A stretch of DNA of 62,461 bases, from assembly GCA_003963075.1 (NCBI GenBank), contig RXJV01000049.1, positions 1 to 62,461 on the forward strand, written 5' to 3'. Each line of letters starts with the position of its first letter. Position 1 is the stretch's first letter. The translations under genes and the position numbers were made by a program. This stretch comes from Burkholderiales bacterium (GTDB lineage: Bacteria > Pseudomonadota > Gammaproteobacteria > Burkholderiales > Burkholderiaceae_C). The notes under the pieces were generated by a model. It was given only the letters and a program-made list of their open reading frames with translations. It did not search any database and was not told the DNA's origin. This document shows, one piece after another, positions 47,477 to 56,977 of this stretch.

Positions 47477-49570
47477 TCAGCGTTCGTTCTGCCGGTCGCG
47501 CGGTCTGTCGTCGTGTCGCCCCTCCGGACGGCCACGCTGCGGGCCTTCGTCACGGGGCTGCGGCGCCCGCGGCTGGGCCTGGGGCAGCGACGGCTGGGGC
47601 GCGGCGGGCGACTGCATCCGTGGCGGCTCCGGCATGCGCTGAGGCTCCATCTGCGGCACACGGCGCGACATCTCCTCGCGACGCTGCGCTTCCTCGCGGC
47701 GCATCTGCTGCTGTTGCATCTCCTCGCGCCGCTGGATTTCCTCGCGGCGCTGCTGCTGCATTTCTTCCTGGCGCTGCTGCTCCCGCTGGCGTTGCAGCGC
47801 TTCCTCACGGCGGCGTTGCATCTCTTCGCCACGCTGCTGGTCCTCACGCTGTTGCTGGATGCGCCAGGGCATGGTGTCGCCACCGCGCTGCGGCTCGACC
47901 GCCGGGCGCTGCACCTGCGCCTGGGGAAGCTGGGCCTGGGGCACCGGGGCCATCGGAACGTGAGGCTGCTGCGGCAGCGGCGCCTGCGCTGCCTGGGTGG
48001 GCGGCGCCTGGGTGGGGCGCGACGGCAGCTGCGGCAGCTGCGGCAGCTGCGGCAGCGTGGCCTGCGGGCTCTGTGACGGCATGGGAGCCGGCATCGCGCG
48101 CTGCGGCAGGGTGGCCGCGGACGGCGGCGCGTCGCGGTTCGGCTCGCGGCGCACCGGCAGCTGCATGTCGCTGCGCCAGCCCAGGCCGGCCTCGCGATCC
48201 ACCCGGTCACGTGGGCGTTCGACATCGACCGAACGCGTGGGCGCCGGCGGCAGCACGGCCGCCAGCTCGCTGCGGCCGGGTGCCGTCGGCAACGGGCGCA
48301 CCGGTCCGGGGTCGGTCTTGCGCTCCGGGCCGCGCAGCGGCAGCGGCTGGATGGCCGCACCGGGCGCCGGCAGCAGGCTGACCGCCGTCGGTGCGTCGCG
48401 GTAGAGATGCGGCCGCTGCACCGTCACCGGGTCGCGCAGGTCGCGCGGGTCGTTGATGCGGCCGACATAGGCGGGGCTGTGGCTGTAGGCCGGCACATAG
48501 ATCTCGCGCGGCGCCAACGGGTACCAGCCGAAGGCCGGCGGCGGCGGGCTGCCGATGGTGATCTGAACGCTGACCGCGGGCCGACTCACCCAACCGACCA
48601 GGGCCGGCGCATAGACCGGGCGGTACACATAGGCGCCGGGCGCCCAACACCAGCGCCCACCCCAGCTGACCCAGCGGCCGTAGTGGAAGGGCGCGAAGCC
48701 CCAGGGCGCATCGTCGACCCAGGTCCAGCCCCAGATGCGCGACCAGGCCCAATGGCCATAGCGGTAAGGCGCCCAGTCCGCGACGACGACGGTGGTCGGG
48801 ATCCAGACCGCGCCGTAATCGGGCGCGGTCTCCCAGCGACCATAGCGGTCCAGGTCCTCGGCGCCGGTCATCTCCGGCGACACATAGCGCACCACCGGCC
48901 GGTCCACGGAATCCCGGCTTTCGGCCAGCACCCAGTCACCGAAGCCGTCGCTGTAGAGCGGCCCCCGCTCGGCCCGCGGCCCGTCGGGCCACCAGAACTC
49001 CACCTGCTCGCCGGTTCCGGCCCAGACCGGCTCGGCAGCACGCGCCCAGTTGAAGCGAAGACGCCCCTGCCAGACATAGACCTTGCTGCCGCGGTCGAGC
49101 TGCTCGACGCGGTAGAGGCCTTCGCGCTCGGGCTGGGCCGTGCCCTCGCGGGTGCGCAGGCGGGTCTGCATCGCGTTGTCGATGTTGCGCAGCCGGACCG
49201 CGACGTCGCCGCGATCCACCTGCAGCAGGGTCTGGCTTTCGTCGAGCTGGCTGAGTTCGAGATCGCTGCGCTCGTCGACCCAGATCGACGTCGAGCCAAC
49301 GCGCAGGCCGACCCGGCTGCGTTCGTCGGTGCGCACGCGGTCGCCCTCGCCCACCGTCTGGTTGCGCGTCATGCGCGCCCATTCGCGGCGGTCGTGATCG
49401 AAGAGCCAGGCGTCGCCGACCACACTGACGACGCGCGCCGCGACCGTCGGTGGGTCGCGCTCGGCACGCTGGGCCTTGGCGACCGGCGCCACCGCGATCA
49501 ACAGCGCGAGCGCCAGCAGGCGCCAGCCGCTGACGCGCGGCGCGGGCATGGATTCTGTGAGCGAGGTCAT
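47477..49570 (-). CDS. FecR-like/DUF6600 secreted protein with low-complexity tail
   Basis: 697 residues with a signal peptide (to about residue 36, VAKAQ). Residues 45-200 resemble a FecR domain (ARVVSVVGDAWLFD, VRTDERSRVGLRVGSTSIWVDERSDLELSQLDES). Then comes the Trp/Tyr-rich DUF6600 region (YGRWETAPDYGAVWIPTTVVVADWAPYRYGHWAWSRIWGWTWVDDAPWGFAPFHYGRW), where each repeated YGxW unit recurs. From about residue 400 it is Pro-rich, then a Gln/Arg/Glu coiled-coil-like stretch (about 580-650) ending in an Arg-rich tail. Envelope location is likely. Function unknown. ATG 49570. Confidence 0.8.
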   Translation of the reverse strand: MTSLTESMPAPRVSGWRLLALALLIAVAPVAKAQRAERDPPTVAARVVSVVGDAWLFDHDRREWARMTRNQTVGEGDRVRTDERSRVGLRVGSTSIWVDERSDLELSQLDESQTLLQVDRGDVAVRLRNIDNAMQTRLRTREGTAQPEREGLYRVEQLDRGSKVYVWQGRLRFNWARAAEPVWAGTGEQVEFWWPDGPRAERGPLYSDGFGDWVLAESRDSVDRPVVRYVSPEMTGAEDLDRYGRWETAPDYGAVWIPTTVVVADWAPYRYGHWAWSRIWGWTWVDDAPWGFAPFHYGRWVSWGGRWCWAPGAYVYRPVYAPALVGWVSRPAVSVQITIGSPPPPAFGWYPLAPREIYVPAYSHSPAYVGRINDPRDLRDPVTVQRPHLYRDAPTAVSLLPAPGAAIQPLPLRGPERKTDPGPVRPLPTAPGRSELAAVLPPAPTRSVDVERPRDRVDREAGLGWRSDMQLPVRREPNRDAPPSAATLPQRAMPAPMPSQSPQATLPQLPQLPQLPSRPTQAPPTQAAQAPLPQQPHVPMAPVPQAQLPQAQVQRPAVEPQRGGDTMPWRIQQQREDQQRGEEMQRRREEALQRQREQQRQEEMQQQRREEIQRREEMQQQQMRREEAQRREEMSRRVPQMEPQRMPEPPRMQSPAAPQPSLPQAQPRAPQPRDEGPQRGRPEGRHDDRPRDRQNER
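48023..48057. repeat. 9-bp tandem repeat inside the DUF6600 gene
   Basis: CGGCAGCTG repeated three times plus a partial fourth copy (CGGCAGCG). In frame it encodes Gln-Leu-Pro units. A likely site of length change by slippage. Confidence 0.75.
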
Positions 49571-49691
49571 GAGCAGATGCTCCTTTGCACCAGCGCAACG
49601 CACCAACCCGCCGCGCGGTGCACCGCGCTTACAAGTATTTCCAAGCCGACGGCATGCGAGCGCTTCCGGTTGTGCCCAGGGGGCGGCCGGC

Positions 49692-50231
49692 TCAATCGTC
49701 CTCGGAACCGGGGTCGATGTCCGGGAACAGCACCGACGTGTAGCCAAAGCGGGAGAAGTCCCGGACCCGCATCGGGTAGAGGATGCCGTCCAGATGGTCG
49801 CATTCGTGCTGCACCACGCGGGCGTGGAAGCCCTCGGCAATCCGGTCGATCGGCTGGCCCTCGGCATCGAAGCCGGTGTAGCGGATGCGCTCGTCACGCT
49901 CCACGACGCCACGCAGGCCCGGCACCGACAGGCAGCCCTCCCAGCCCTCGGTCCGGCCACCGTCCAGCACCTCGATGACGGGGTTGATCAGCACCGTGGG
50001 CGGCACCGGCGGCGCCTCCGGATAGCGCGGGTTGCTGCTGTAGCCGAAGATGACCAGGCGCAGGTCAACGCCGATCTGCGGCGCCGCCAGGCCCGCACCA
50101 TGGGCCGCCGCCATGGTCTCGAACATGTCGTCGATCAGCGTCTTGAGTTCGGGCGTGCCGAAGGCGGTGACCGGCCGCGCCACCCGCAGCAAACGCGGGT
50201 CGCCCATGCGCAGAATCTCGTGAACGGCCAA
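49692..50231 (-). CDS. def: Peptide deformylase
   Basis: 179 residues. Removes the formyl group from new proteins; metal enzyme. The three motifs are intact: [18 protein letters not shown] (Cys ligand) and QHECDHLDG (two His ligands and catalytic Glu). It lies apart from fmt, so it may be a second paralogue; that cannot be judged here. Start [15 protein letters not shown]. Confidence 0.96.
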   Translation of the reverse strand: MAVHEILRMGDPRLLRVARPVTAFGTPELKTLIDDMFETMAAAHGAGLAAPQIGVDLRLVIFGYSSNPRYPEAPPVPPTVLINPVIEVLDGGRTEGWEGCLSVPGLRGVVERDERIRYTGFDAEGQPIDRIAEGFHARVVQHECDHLDGILYPMRVRDFSRFGYTSVLFPDIDPGSEDD

Positions 50232-50279
50232 GCAGCTCTCCTTCGGCTATCGTGCGGCCCGATTCTAGAAACACAGCCC

Positions 50280-51239
50280 ATGCTCCCGGATTTCCTCGAC
50301 GACCTCGGCCACGGCATCTATGCCATCGACACCGGCTTCCAGCGCCCGCGCTTCGATGCGGCCTATCTGGTGGTCGAGAACGGCCATGCCGCTTTCATCG
50401 ACACCGGCACCAACCACGCTGCCCCGCGCCTGCTGGCGGCGCTGGATGCGCTCGGGCTGTCGCGCGACGCGGTGGACTGGGTGATTCCGACCCATGTGCA
50501 CCTGGATCATGCCGGCGGCGTGGGCCTGCTGATGGAGGCCCTGCCCCGCGCGCGCGCGCTGGTGCATCCGCGCGGCCTGCGCCATCTGATCGACCCCAAA
50601 GCCCTGTGGCTGAGCGCGCGGGCCGTCTATGGCGAGGAGGAAATGCAGCGCAGCTATGGCAAGCTGGTGCCAGTGCCGGCGGAGCGCGCGCTGGCCTCGC
50701 ATGACGAACAGATCATCCACCTCGGCGGCCGGCCCTTGCGCCTGATCGACAGCCCGGGCCATGCCAAGCATCACCATGCCCTCTGGGACGAGCGCAGCCG
50801 CAGCTGGTTCACCGGCGATACCTTCGGCCTGTCCTACCGCGACTTCGATGTCGACGGCCGGGCGTGGATCCTGCCGACCAGCACGCCGGTGCAGTTCGAT
50901 CCCGCGGCACTGAAGGCGACGGTCGCGCGCCTGCTGGCCGCGGAGCCGGTCGCGATGCAGGTCACGCATTACGGCCGCATCGGCGGCTCGGTCGCCGAGG
51001 TGCGCCGCCTGGCCGCACTGCTGTTGGAACAGGTCGACGAGATGGTGGCGCTGGCCGAGTCGCTGCGCGACGCGCCGCACCGGCATGAACGCCTCAAGGC
51101 GGGCCTGCTCGCGGGTTACCTCGCACGGCTGCACACCCACGGCCATGTAGACAACGCCGCTGCGGCCGAATGGCTGGCGACCGACACCGAGCTGAACGCC
51201 CAAGGCCTGGAAGTCTGGCTGGACCGGCCGGCGGCCTGA
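50280..51239 (+). CDS. Metallo-beta-lactamase fold hydrolase
   Basis: 319 residues. The metal motif HVHLDHAGG (H-x-H-x-D-H), downstream DSPGHAKHHH and FTGDTFGL are the standard MBL fold ligands. The N-terminus GIYAIDTGFQRPRFDAAYLVVENGHAAFIDTGTNHAAP resembles glyoxalase II-like and lactonase-like members. Substrate unknown. ATG 50280 was chosen because it is the first codon after the promoter region shared with def, which runs the other way 48 bases away. It ends 3 bases before the convergent ntrC stop. Confidence 0.88.
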   Translation: MLPDFLDDLGHGIYAIDTGFQRPRFDAAYLVVENGHAAFIDTGTNHAAPRLLAALDALGLSRDAVDWVIPTHVHLDHAGGVGLLMEALPRARALVHPRGLRHLIDPKALWLSARAVYGEEEMQRSYGKLVPVPAERALASHDEQIIHLGGRPLRLIDSPGHAKHHHALWDERSRSWFTGDTFGLSYRDFDVDGRAWILPTSTPVQFDPAALKATVARLLAAEPVAMQVTHYGRIGGSVAEVRRLAALLLEQVDEMVALAESLRDAPHRHERLKAGLLAGYLARLHTHGHVDNAAAAEWLATDTELNAQGLEVWLDRPAA

Positions 51240-51242
51240 AGC

Positions 51243-52712
51243 TCAAACGTCCAGCCCCAGGTCCTGGATCTTGCGGGTGATGGTGTTGCGCCCGATGCCC
51301 AGCTTCTGCGCCGCCTCGATGCGCCGGCCACGCGTGACATCCAGCGCGGTCAGGATCAGCTGGGCCTCGAAGCGCTTGGTGAGCACGTCCCACACCTCGG
51401 GCTCACCGGCCAGCAGCCGGGCGCGGGCGTCGGCGGCCATGTCGGCCAGCCAGCCTTCGCCGCTGCGGGCCAACGCAGGGACTGCGGCCCCCGGCGGGCT
51501 GGCCGCAGCCGGCGCGGCCACCGAACCCGCCACCGGCGCCAGGGTGGCCGCGGCGACATACCCGGGCTGGAGTTCTTCCGGCAGGTCCTCGGGCTCGACC
51601 ACCTGGCTGGGCGCCATCACGCTGAGCCAGTGGCAGATGTTCTCCAGCTGACGCACGTTGCCGGGAAAGTCGAACTGCGTCAGCAGGGCCAGCGCGGCGT
51701 CGGACAGGCGCTTGGCATCCACGCCCAGTTCGGTCGCACTGCGCTGCAGAAAGTAGCGGGCCAGTGAGGCGATGTCTTCGCGCCGCTCGCGCAGCGGTGG
51801 CAGGCGCAGCCGAATCACGTTGAGGCGGTGGAACAGGTCTTCACGGAACACGCCCTGGCGCACGCGTTCTTCGAGGTTCTGGTGGGTCGCGGCGATGACC
51901 CGCACATTGCTGCGCAGCGGGCTGTGGCCGCCGACACGGTAGAACTGGCCGTCGGACAGCACGCGCAACAAGCGCGTCTGCAGCTCGAAGGGCATGTCGC
52001 CGATTTCGTCGAGAAACAGCGTGCCGCCATCGGCCTGCTCGAAGCGGCCGCGCCGCGAGGCCTGGGCGCCGGTGAAGGCGCCGCGCTCGTGGCCGAACAG
52101 TTCACTCTCCAGCAGATCTTTGGGAATCGCCGCGGTGTTGATGGCCACGAAGGGGCCCTCGCCGCGCGGGCTGTGCTTGTGCAGCGCGCGGGCTACGAGC
52201 TCCTTGCCCGAACCGCTTTCGCCGGTGATCAGCACGGTGACATTGCTTTGCGACAGCCGGCCAATCGCGCGGAACACGTCCTGCATCGCCGGGGCCTGGC
52301 CCAGCATCTCGGGCACCTGGGCCCCGGCCTCCTGTTCACCGGCCTGGCGCTGGCTCTCCTCCTGCGCGCGGCGGATCAGCTCGACCGCGCGCGGTAGGTC
52401 GAAGGGCTTGGGCAGGTACTCGAAGGCCCCGCCCTGGAAGGCCGAGACGGCGCTGTCGAGGTCGGAGTAGGCCGTCATGATGATGACCGGCAGCGCCGGC
52501 AGCCGGGCCTTGACCTTGGCCAGCAGCTCCAGGCCCGAGCCACCGGGCATGCGGATGTCGGAGACCAGCACCTGCGGACTGTCGCCGTCGAGGGCGGCGA
52601 GCATGTCGCGCGCATTGCTGAAGCTGCGCACCGGCAGCCCCTCGCGGGCCAGGGCCTTCTCGAGCACGAAGCGGATCGAGTGGTCGTCGTCAACAACCCA
52701 GATGGATTTCAT
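51243..52712 (-). CDS. ntrC: Nitrogen regulation response regulator NtrC
   Basis: 489 residues. Receiver domain with phosphoryl-acceptor Asp52 (SDIRMP), a sigma-54 activator AAA+ domain (GESGSGKELVARALH; GAFTGA loop in ERGAFTGAQ; FLDEIGDMP; FPGNVRQLENIC) and a C-terminal Fis-type helix-turn-helix (VTRGRRIEAAQKLGIGRNTITRKIQDLGL). A Ser/Ala/Pro linker of about 60 residues precedes the DNA-binding part. It should bind the site at 56187-56201 and activate glnA. ntrB lies upstream in the same direction with a repeat-bearing 152-base gap. Confidence 0.97.
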   Translation of the reverse strand: MKSIWVVDDDHSIRFVLEKALAREGLPVRSFSNARDMLAALDGDSPQVLVSDIRMPGGSGLELLAKVKARLPALPVIIMTAYSDLDSAVSAFQGGAFEYLPKPFDLPRAVELIRRAQEESQRQAGEQEAGAQVPEMLGQAPAMQDVFRAIGRLSQSNVTVLITGESGSGKELVARALHKHSPRGEGPFVAINTAAIPKDLLESELFGHERGAFTGAQASRRGRFEQADGGTLFLDEIGDMPFELQTRLLRVLSDGQFYRVGGHSPLRSNVRVIAATHQNLEERVRQGVFREDLFHRLNVIRLRLPPLRERREDIASLARYFLQRSATELGVDAKRLSDAALALLTQFDFPGNVRQLENICHWLSVMAPSQVVEPEDLPEELQPGYVAAATLAPVAGSVAAPAAASPPGAAVPALARSGEGWLADMAADARARLLAGEPEVWDVLTKRFEAQLILTALDVTRGRRIEAAQKLGIGRNTITRKIQDLGLDV

Positions 52713-52800
52713 CGTTCTTCCCAGCCGGTCTTTTGAACCAGCGATTGCAAATGCGTCCCACGTCCGTCGTCACACGATCCATCCAGCGACTGCCGTGGAG

Positions 52801-52850
52801 CCGGCTTTGCCGGGCCACTGGCAGTGCCCCCTTGAGGGGGCCGGCGAAGC
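52801..52850. repeat. Dispersed palindromic repeat, copy B
   Basis: Two hairpins: CCGGC-TTT-GCCGG (52801-52813) and CCCCC-TTGA-GGGGG (52827-52840). The core AGTGCCCCCTTGAGGGGG matches copy A near 45960 in reverse. It fills the gap between ntrB and ntrC. Confidence 0.6.
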
Positions 52851-52864
52851 CTGTACGGGGTGGG

Positions 52865-53962
52865 TCAAGGAAGCGGCAGCGTGATTCGGAAATTCGTCAG
52901 GCCTGGCTCGCTCTCGCAATCGATCATCCCCTGGTGCTGTTGGGCGATCGTCTGCGCGAGCGTGAGTCCGAGCCCCGAGCCGCCCTCCCGCCCGGAGACC
53001 AGGGGGAAGAAGATGCGATCCCGGATCTCGGCGGGGACACCGGGACCGTTGTCCTCGATATGCAATTCCAGTGCCAAGCGCCAGCGCTGCTTGCCGATGG
53101 TGACCTGGCGCGCCACCCGGGTGCGCAGCACGATCTGGGCGTCACTGGCCGCGATGCGCGCGCCCAGCACCTGCGCGGCGTTCTGCACGATGTTCAGCAC
53201 CATCTGGATCAGCTGCTCGCGGTCGCCGCGGAAGTCGGGCAGCGAGGTGTCGTAGTCGCGCGTGATGGTCAGGCCCTTGGGATGTTCGATCAGCACCAGG
53301 GCGCGCACCCGCTCGCAGATTTCGTGGATGTTGACGTCGCCCACCACCTGGGCCTTGCGGTGCGGCGCGAGCAGCCGGTCGACCAGGCTCTGCAGCCGGT
53401 CCACCTCGTGCACGATGACCTGGGTGTACTCGGTCAGCTCGGGGCTGGCGTCCTGCAGCTCCAGTGCCAGCAGCTGGGCCGCGCCACGGATGCCGCCCAG
53501 CGGGTTCTTGATCTCGTGGGCGAGGTTGCGGGTGAGTTCCTTGGTGGCCTGGACCTGGTCGAGGCTGCGTTCGTCGCGGTCCTGGCGGGTCTGCTGCGCG
53601 ATCTCGATCAATTCGACCAGCACGCGCTGGTCGCCGTCCGGGGCTGCATCCATCTGCGAGACGATGACATGCACCGGCAGCCCATCGTCGTGCGCCCAGA
53701 CGCCACGCCGCAGCAAGGCATCGAAGCGGCTGCTCGAATAGTGATTGGCGGCCACTCCGGCCAGCGTGTCGCTCAGGCGCTGGGCGTCGTCGAACCAGTC
53801 GCGCACTGCTGCGCGCTGCACGGCACGGCGCGACAGCCGCATGACGTTCTCGAAGGCCGTATTGGCGAACAGGCATTCGCCGTCTGCGCTCGTCACGATG
53901 ACCATCGTCGCCAACAGGTCCAGGCCGGCGAACTCGGGCGGCAGCGACTGCGGCTCAGTCAT
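52865..53962 (-). CDS. ntrB: Nitrogen regulation sensor kinase NtrB
   Basis: 365 residues, cytoplasmic. PAS-like N-terminus, then the H-box NLAHEIKNPLGGIRGAAQLL with phosphorylated His149, the N box (IVQNAAQVL), DNGPGVP and GGSGLGLTLAQTI. PII (glnB here) switches it between kinase and phosphatase. It lies downstream of glnA and a small secreted protein gene. ATG 53962. Confidence 0.96.
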   Translation of the reverse strand: MTEPQSLPPEFAGLDLLATMVIVTSADGECLFANTAFENVMRLSRRAVQRAAVRDWFDDAQRLSDTLAGVAANHYSSSRFDALLRRGVWAHDDGLPVHVIVSQMDAAPDGDQRVLVELIEIAQQTRQDRDERSLDQVQATKELTRNLAHEIKNPLGGIRGAAQLLALELQDASPELTEYTQVIVHEVDRLQSLVDRLLAPHRKAQVVGDVNIHEICERVRALVLIEHPKGLTITRDYDTSLPDFRGDREQLIQMVLNIVQNAAQVLGARIAASDAQIVLRTRVARQVTIGKQRWRLALELHIEDNGPGVPAEIRDRIFFPLVSGREGGSGLGLTLAQTIAQQHQGMIDCESEPGLTNFRITLPLP

Positions 53963-54000
53963 GGCTCAGCCCCGAAGCCGGCCGGAGCGCGGCCTCTCGC

Positions 54001-54489
54001 TCAGGGCGGCAGCTTGGAGATCTCGCGCCGGAGCGCTTGCACATCGGCCTCGTAGCGCCCGACGTTGTCCTTGAGCTCGGCCATCCGGTCCAGGTATTTC
54101 TGGTAGTTGCGCTCATCGCCGCGGCGCTCCGCCTGACCGTTGTTGAACTCCCGCTGGGCATTGGCGAGGCGCTCCTCGGCCGTGCGCAGTTCGTTCTGCA
54201 GCACCCGCCGGCGCTCGTCATCGCGCGTGCGCTGCTGCTGGGCATCGACGCGCGCATCAGCACCGCGGACCTCGCCGGAGGGCGCCACCGCCGCAGCCCG
54301 CGGCTTGGCGCTCTGCATCACGGTGATGGGCGTGCCTTCGATGGTGCGGCAGCCCTTCTCGATCGCTTCTTTGGCGCTGAGGGCGTCGGTGTAGAGCACC
54401 GGCGGGCCCGGGCAGCGGTAGACCGTGCCCTCGGCCTGCACAGCCAGAGCCACCAGCGCAAGCAGGACGGCGGGAAGTCGGTTCAGCAT
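54001..54489 (-). CDS. Secreted coiled-coil protein, DUF4124-like start
   Basis: 162 residues with a signal peptide (LPAVLLALVALAVQAEG, to about residue 20). Residues 20-60 (GTVYRCPGPPVLYTDALSAKEAIEKGCRTIEG) resemble the short DUF4124 unit with two Cys. The rest (about 85-160) is a charged coiled coil (RTRDDERRRVLQNELRTAEERLANAQREFNNGQ). Function unknown. It is regularly found between glnA and ntrB in related bacteria, to my memory. ATG 54489. Confidence 0.7.
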   Translation of the reverse strand: MLNRLPAVLLALVALAVQAEGTVYRCPGPPVLYTDALSAKEAIEKGCRTIEGTPITVMQSAKPRAAAVAPSGEVRGADARVDAQQQRTRDDERRRVLQNELRTAEERLANAQREFNNGQAERRGDERNYQKYLDRMAELKDNVGRYEADVQALRREISKLPP

Positions 54490-54529
54490 GGCGGCATTGT
54501 GTACGAAGGGGCGGCCGCGACGCGCCAAC

Positions 54530-54555
54530 AAAAAAGGGGCCGCGCGGGCGGCCCC
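54530..54555 (-). terminator. Rho-independent terminator of glnA
   Basis: GGGGCCGC/GCGGCCCC stem with a 4-base loop, then six Ts on the minus strand. About 45 bases after the glnA stop. It should cut glnA expression off from the ntrBC genes behind it, with readthrough supplying a low level. Confidence 0.9.
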
Positions 54556-54600
54556 CTTCGCTGGGGATCACGGCGGCAGCGGCCAGGCTGCCCATGCACA

Positions 54601-56016
54601 TCACAGCGCGTAGTACATGTCGAACTCGACCGGGTGGGTGGCCATGCGGAAGCGGGTCACCTCCTGCATCTTCAGTTCGATGTAGGCGTCGATATAGCTG
54701 TCGGTGAACACGCCGCCCTTGGTCAGGAAGGCACGGTCCTTGTCGAGGTACTCGAGGGCCTGGTCGAGGCTGTGGCAGACGGTCGGGATCTTCGCGTCTT
54801 CTTCCGGCGGCAGGTGGTAGAGGTCCTTGGTGGCGGCCTCGCCCGGATGGATCTTGTTCTCGACGCCGTCCAGACCGGCCATCAGCAGCGCGCTGAAGGC
54901 GAGGTAGGGGTTGGCCGAGGGGTCCGGGAAACGCGCTTCGATGCGGCGGCCCTTGGGGTTGCCAACGTAGGGGATGCGGATCGAGGCCGAGCGGTTCTTG
55001 GCCGAGTAGGCCAGCTTGACCGGGGCTTCGAAGCCGGGCACCAGGCGCTTGTAGCTGTTCGTGCCGGGGTTGGTGATGGCGTTCAGCGCGCGGGCGTGCT
55101 TGATGATGCCGCCGATGTAGTACAGCGCGAAGTCGCTCAGGCCGGCGTAGCCGTCACCGGCGAACAGGTTCTTGCCATCCTTCCAGACCGACTGGTGCAC
55201 GTGCATGCCGCTGCCGTTGTCACCGACCAGGGGCTTGGGCATGAAGGTGGCCGTCTTGCCGTAGGCGTGGGCGACGTTCTGGATGATGTACTTCTGCAGC
55301 TGCAGCCAGTCGGCGCGCTGAACCAGCGAGCTGAACTTGGTGCCGATTTCCATCTGGCCGGCGTTGGCCACCTCGTGGTGGTGCACTTCGACCGGGATGC
55401 CCATCTGCTCGAGGATCAGGCACATCTCGGAGCGCATGTCCTGGCCGCTGTCGACCGGGGGCACGGGGAAGTAGCCACCCTTGACGGTGGGACGGTAGCC
55501 GCTGTTGCCGTGCTCGTACTCCTTGGACGAGTTCCAGGCGCCTTCTTCGGACTCGATCTTGAAGAACGAGCCGGACATCTCGTTGCCCCAGCGCACGCTG
55601 TCGAAGATGAAGAACTCGGGCTCTGGGCCGAAGTAGGCGGTGTCGCCCAGGCCGGAGGCCTTGAGGTAAGCCTCGGCGCGCTTGGCGAGCGAACGCGGGT
55701 CGCGCTCGTAGGCCTTGCCGTCGGCGGGGTCGACCACGTCGCAAGACAGGATCAGCGTCGGCTCTTCGAAGAAGGGGTCGATGTTGGCCGTGTTGGGATC
55801 GGGCATCAGCAGCATGTCCGAGGCCTCGATGCCCTTCCAGCCGGCGATCGAGGAGCCGTCGAAGGCATGGCCCGACGTGAACTTGTCTTCATCAAACGCG
55901 GACACGGGCACCGAGACGTGCTGCTCCTTGCCACGGGTGTCGGTGAAGCGGAAGTCGACGAACTTGACTTCGTTGTCCTTCACCATGTTCATCACATCGG
56001 CGACGGTCTTGGCCAT
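54601..56016 (-). CDS. glnA: Glutamine synthetase, type I
   Basis: 471 residues, dodecameric. Makes glutamine from glutamate and ammonia. Family marks: [17 protein letters not shown], metal-binding Glu residues in [34 protein letters not shown]. The adenylylation Tyr400 lies in [10 protein letters not shown], so activity should be controlled by GlnE and PII. ATG 56016 (a TTG three bases upstream is unlikely). A sigma-54 promoter and NtrC site lie upstream. Confidence 0.98.
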   Translation of the reverse strand: MAKTVADVMNMVKDNEVKFVDFRFTDTRGKEQHVSVPVSAFDEDKFTSGHAFDGSSIAGWKGIEASDMLLMPDPNTANIDPFFEEPTLILSCDVVDPADGKAYERDPRSLAKRAEAYLKASGLGDTAYFGPEPEFFIFDSVRWGNEMSGSFFKIESEEGAWNSSKEYEHGNSGYRPTVKGGYFPVPPVDSGQDMRSEMCLILEQMGIPVEVHHHEVANAGQMEIGTKFSSLVQRADWLQLQKYIIQNVAHAYGKTATFMPKPLVGDNGSGMHVHQSVWKDGKNLFAGDGYAGLSDFALYYIGGIIKHARALNAITNPGTNSYKRLVPGFEAPVKLAYSAKNRSASIRIPYVGNPKGRRIEARFPDPSANPYLAFSALLMAGLDGVENKIHPGEAATKDLYHLPPEEDAKIPTVCHSLDQALEYLDKDRAFLTKGGVFTDSYIDAYIELKMQEVTRFRMATHPVEFDMYYAL

Positions 56017-56094
56017 CAATAGCTCCTAGCGGGATCGAGAGGGGTGGGTTGCCGCCGCAAGCGCACCAGCGCTCGCGGCCACGAGGGAAATCAA

Positions 56095-56110
56095 AGCAGG
56101 TTGCATGCCA
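56095..56110 (-). promoter_or_regulatory. Sigma-54 promoter of glnA
   Basis: TGGCATGCAACCTGCTT on the minus strand. GG and GC are exactly 10 bp apart, as in the -24/-12 consensus, with two other mismatches. The start would be near 56083, giving a leader of about 65 bases. Confidence 0.75.
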
Positions 56111-56181
56111 GAGTGCACCGACATGGGTTGTCGCCAGGCATCGCGGCACATTATGTGACGGGCCCCGCGAGGGCGCGAGGT

Positions 56182-56973
56182 CTATCGCACCAGCTCAGTG
56201 CTGATGGACGCACCAAACTGGACAACGCCCCGTTTGAGGGCGTCATAGGCGTCGAGCAGCCGGGCTGGATCGCCCTTGACACCCAGCTCGATGCAACGAC
56301 CCCACTGCGGGTGGTCGACGCTCGGCAGGCTGAACACCTTGATGCCGGGGAAGTCGGCCTCCACGGCCACCATCAGCGGCGTGAGGCTGGCCTCCATCGC
56401 CCCCTGCACGATCAGCGATCGCTCCTGCACACCGACCTCGCGATGCAGTTGGGGGTAGCGGTCCAGCACCCAGGCCATCATCGGATGAGCCATCACCGGA
56501 AAGCCCGGCACGAAATGCGCGTGGCCGACGAAGAAGCCGGGGATCTTGTTGTACGGGTTGGGAATGATGCCCGCGCCCTCCGGAAAGACGCCCATCTCGA
56601 AGCGGCGCAGGCTGTCGGGCTCGTCGGGCGTGACGGTCTTGCCCTGCTCTGCCGCCATCTGCTGGATGCGCTGCCAGATCAGCTCGCGGGCTTCGGGGTG
56701 GAGCGCCAACGGCCGGCCGAGCGCGGCCGCGGCGGCCTGGCGGGTGTGGTCATCGGGCGTCGCGCCGATGCCGCCGCAGCTCACGACGAGGTCGCCGCTC
56801 GCAAACGCCTCGCGCAACCGCGCGGTCAGCAGCTCGCGGTCGTCGCCGAGGTACTGGGCCCAGGCCAGCTGCATGCCGCGCTGGCCGAGCAGCTCGATGA
56901 ATTTGGCGAGGTGGGAGTCCTGCCGCTTGCCGGACAGGATCTCGTCGCCGACGATGAACAGGCCAACCTGCAT
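56182..56973 (-). CDS. CinA/MoaB-like molybdopterin-binding domain protein
   Basis: 263 residues. MoCF-type fold as in the N-terminus of CinA: QVGLFIVGDEILSGKRQDSHLAKFIELLGQRGMQL, DLVVSCGGIGATPDDHTRQAAAAALGRPLALHPEA, GAGIIPNPYNKIPGFFVG. Function in this lineage is uncertain (CinA-like nucleotide processing or molybdopterin binding). ATG 56973 follows the EI24 gene by 4 bases, so it ends a five-gene operon. Its last codons overlap the NtrC site for glnA. Confidence 0.88.
   Translation of the reverse strand: MQVGLFIVGDEILSGKRQDSHLAKFIELLGQRGMQLAWAQYLGDDRELLTARLREAFASGDLVVSCGGIGATPDDHTRQAAAAALGRPLALHPEARELIWQRIQQMAAEQGKTVTPDEPDSLRRFEMGVFPEGAGIIPNPYNKIPGFFVGHAHFVPGFPVMAHPMMAWVLDRYPQLHREVGVQERSLIVQGAMEASLTPLMVAVEADFPGIKVFSLPSVDHPQWGRCIELGVKGDPARLLDAYDALKRGVVQFGASISTELVR
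56187..56201. promoter_or_regulatory. NtrC binding site (UAS) for glnA
   Basis: GCACCAGCTCAGTGC, a perfect match to the NtrC consensus GCAC-Y-N5-R-GTGC. Its centre lies about 110 bp upstream of the predicted glnA start, the standard enhancer distance. A weaker half-matching site begins at 56210. It overlaps the 3' coding end of the molybdopterin-binding gene. Confidence 0.75.
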
Positions 56974-56977
56974 GCCT

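Noticed and set aside
56114-56130. TGCACC-GACAT-GGGTTG as an NtrC site
   Set aside because: Only the first half matches, and it lies just upstream of the -24 box, too near for an enhancer; the site at 56187 fits far better.
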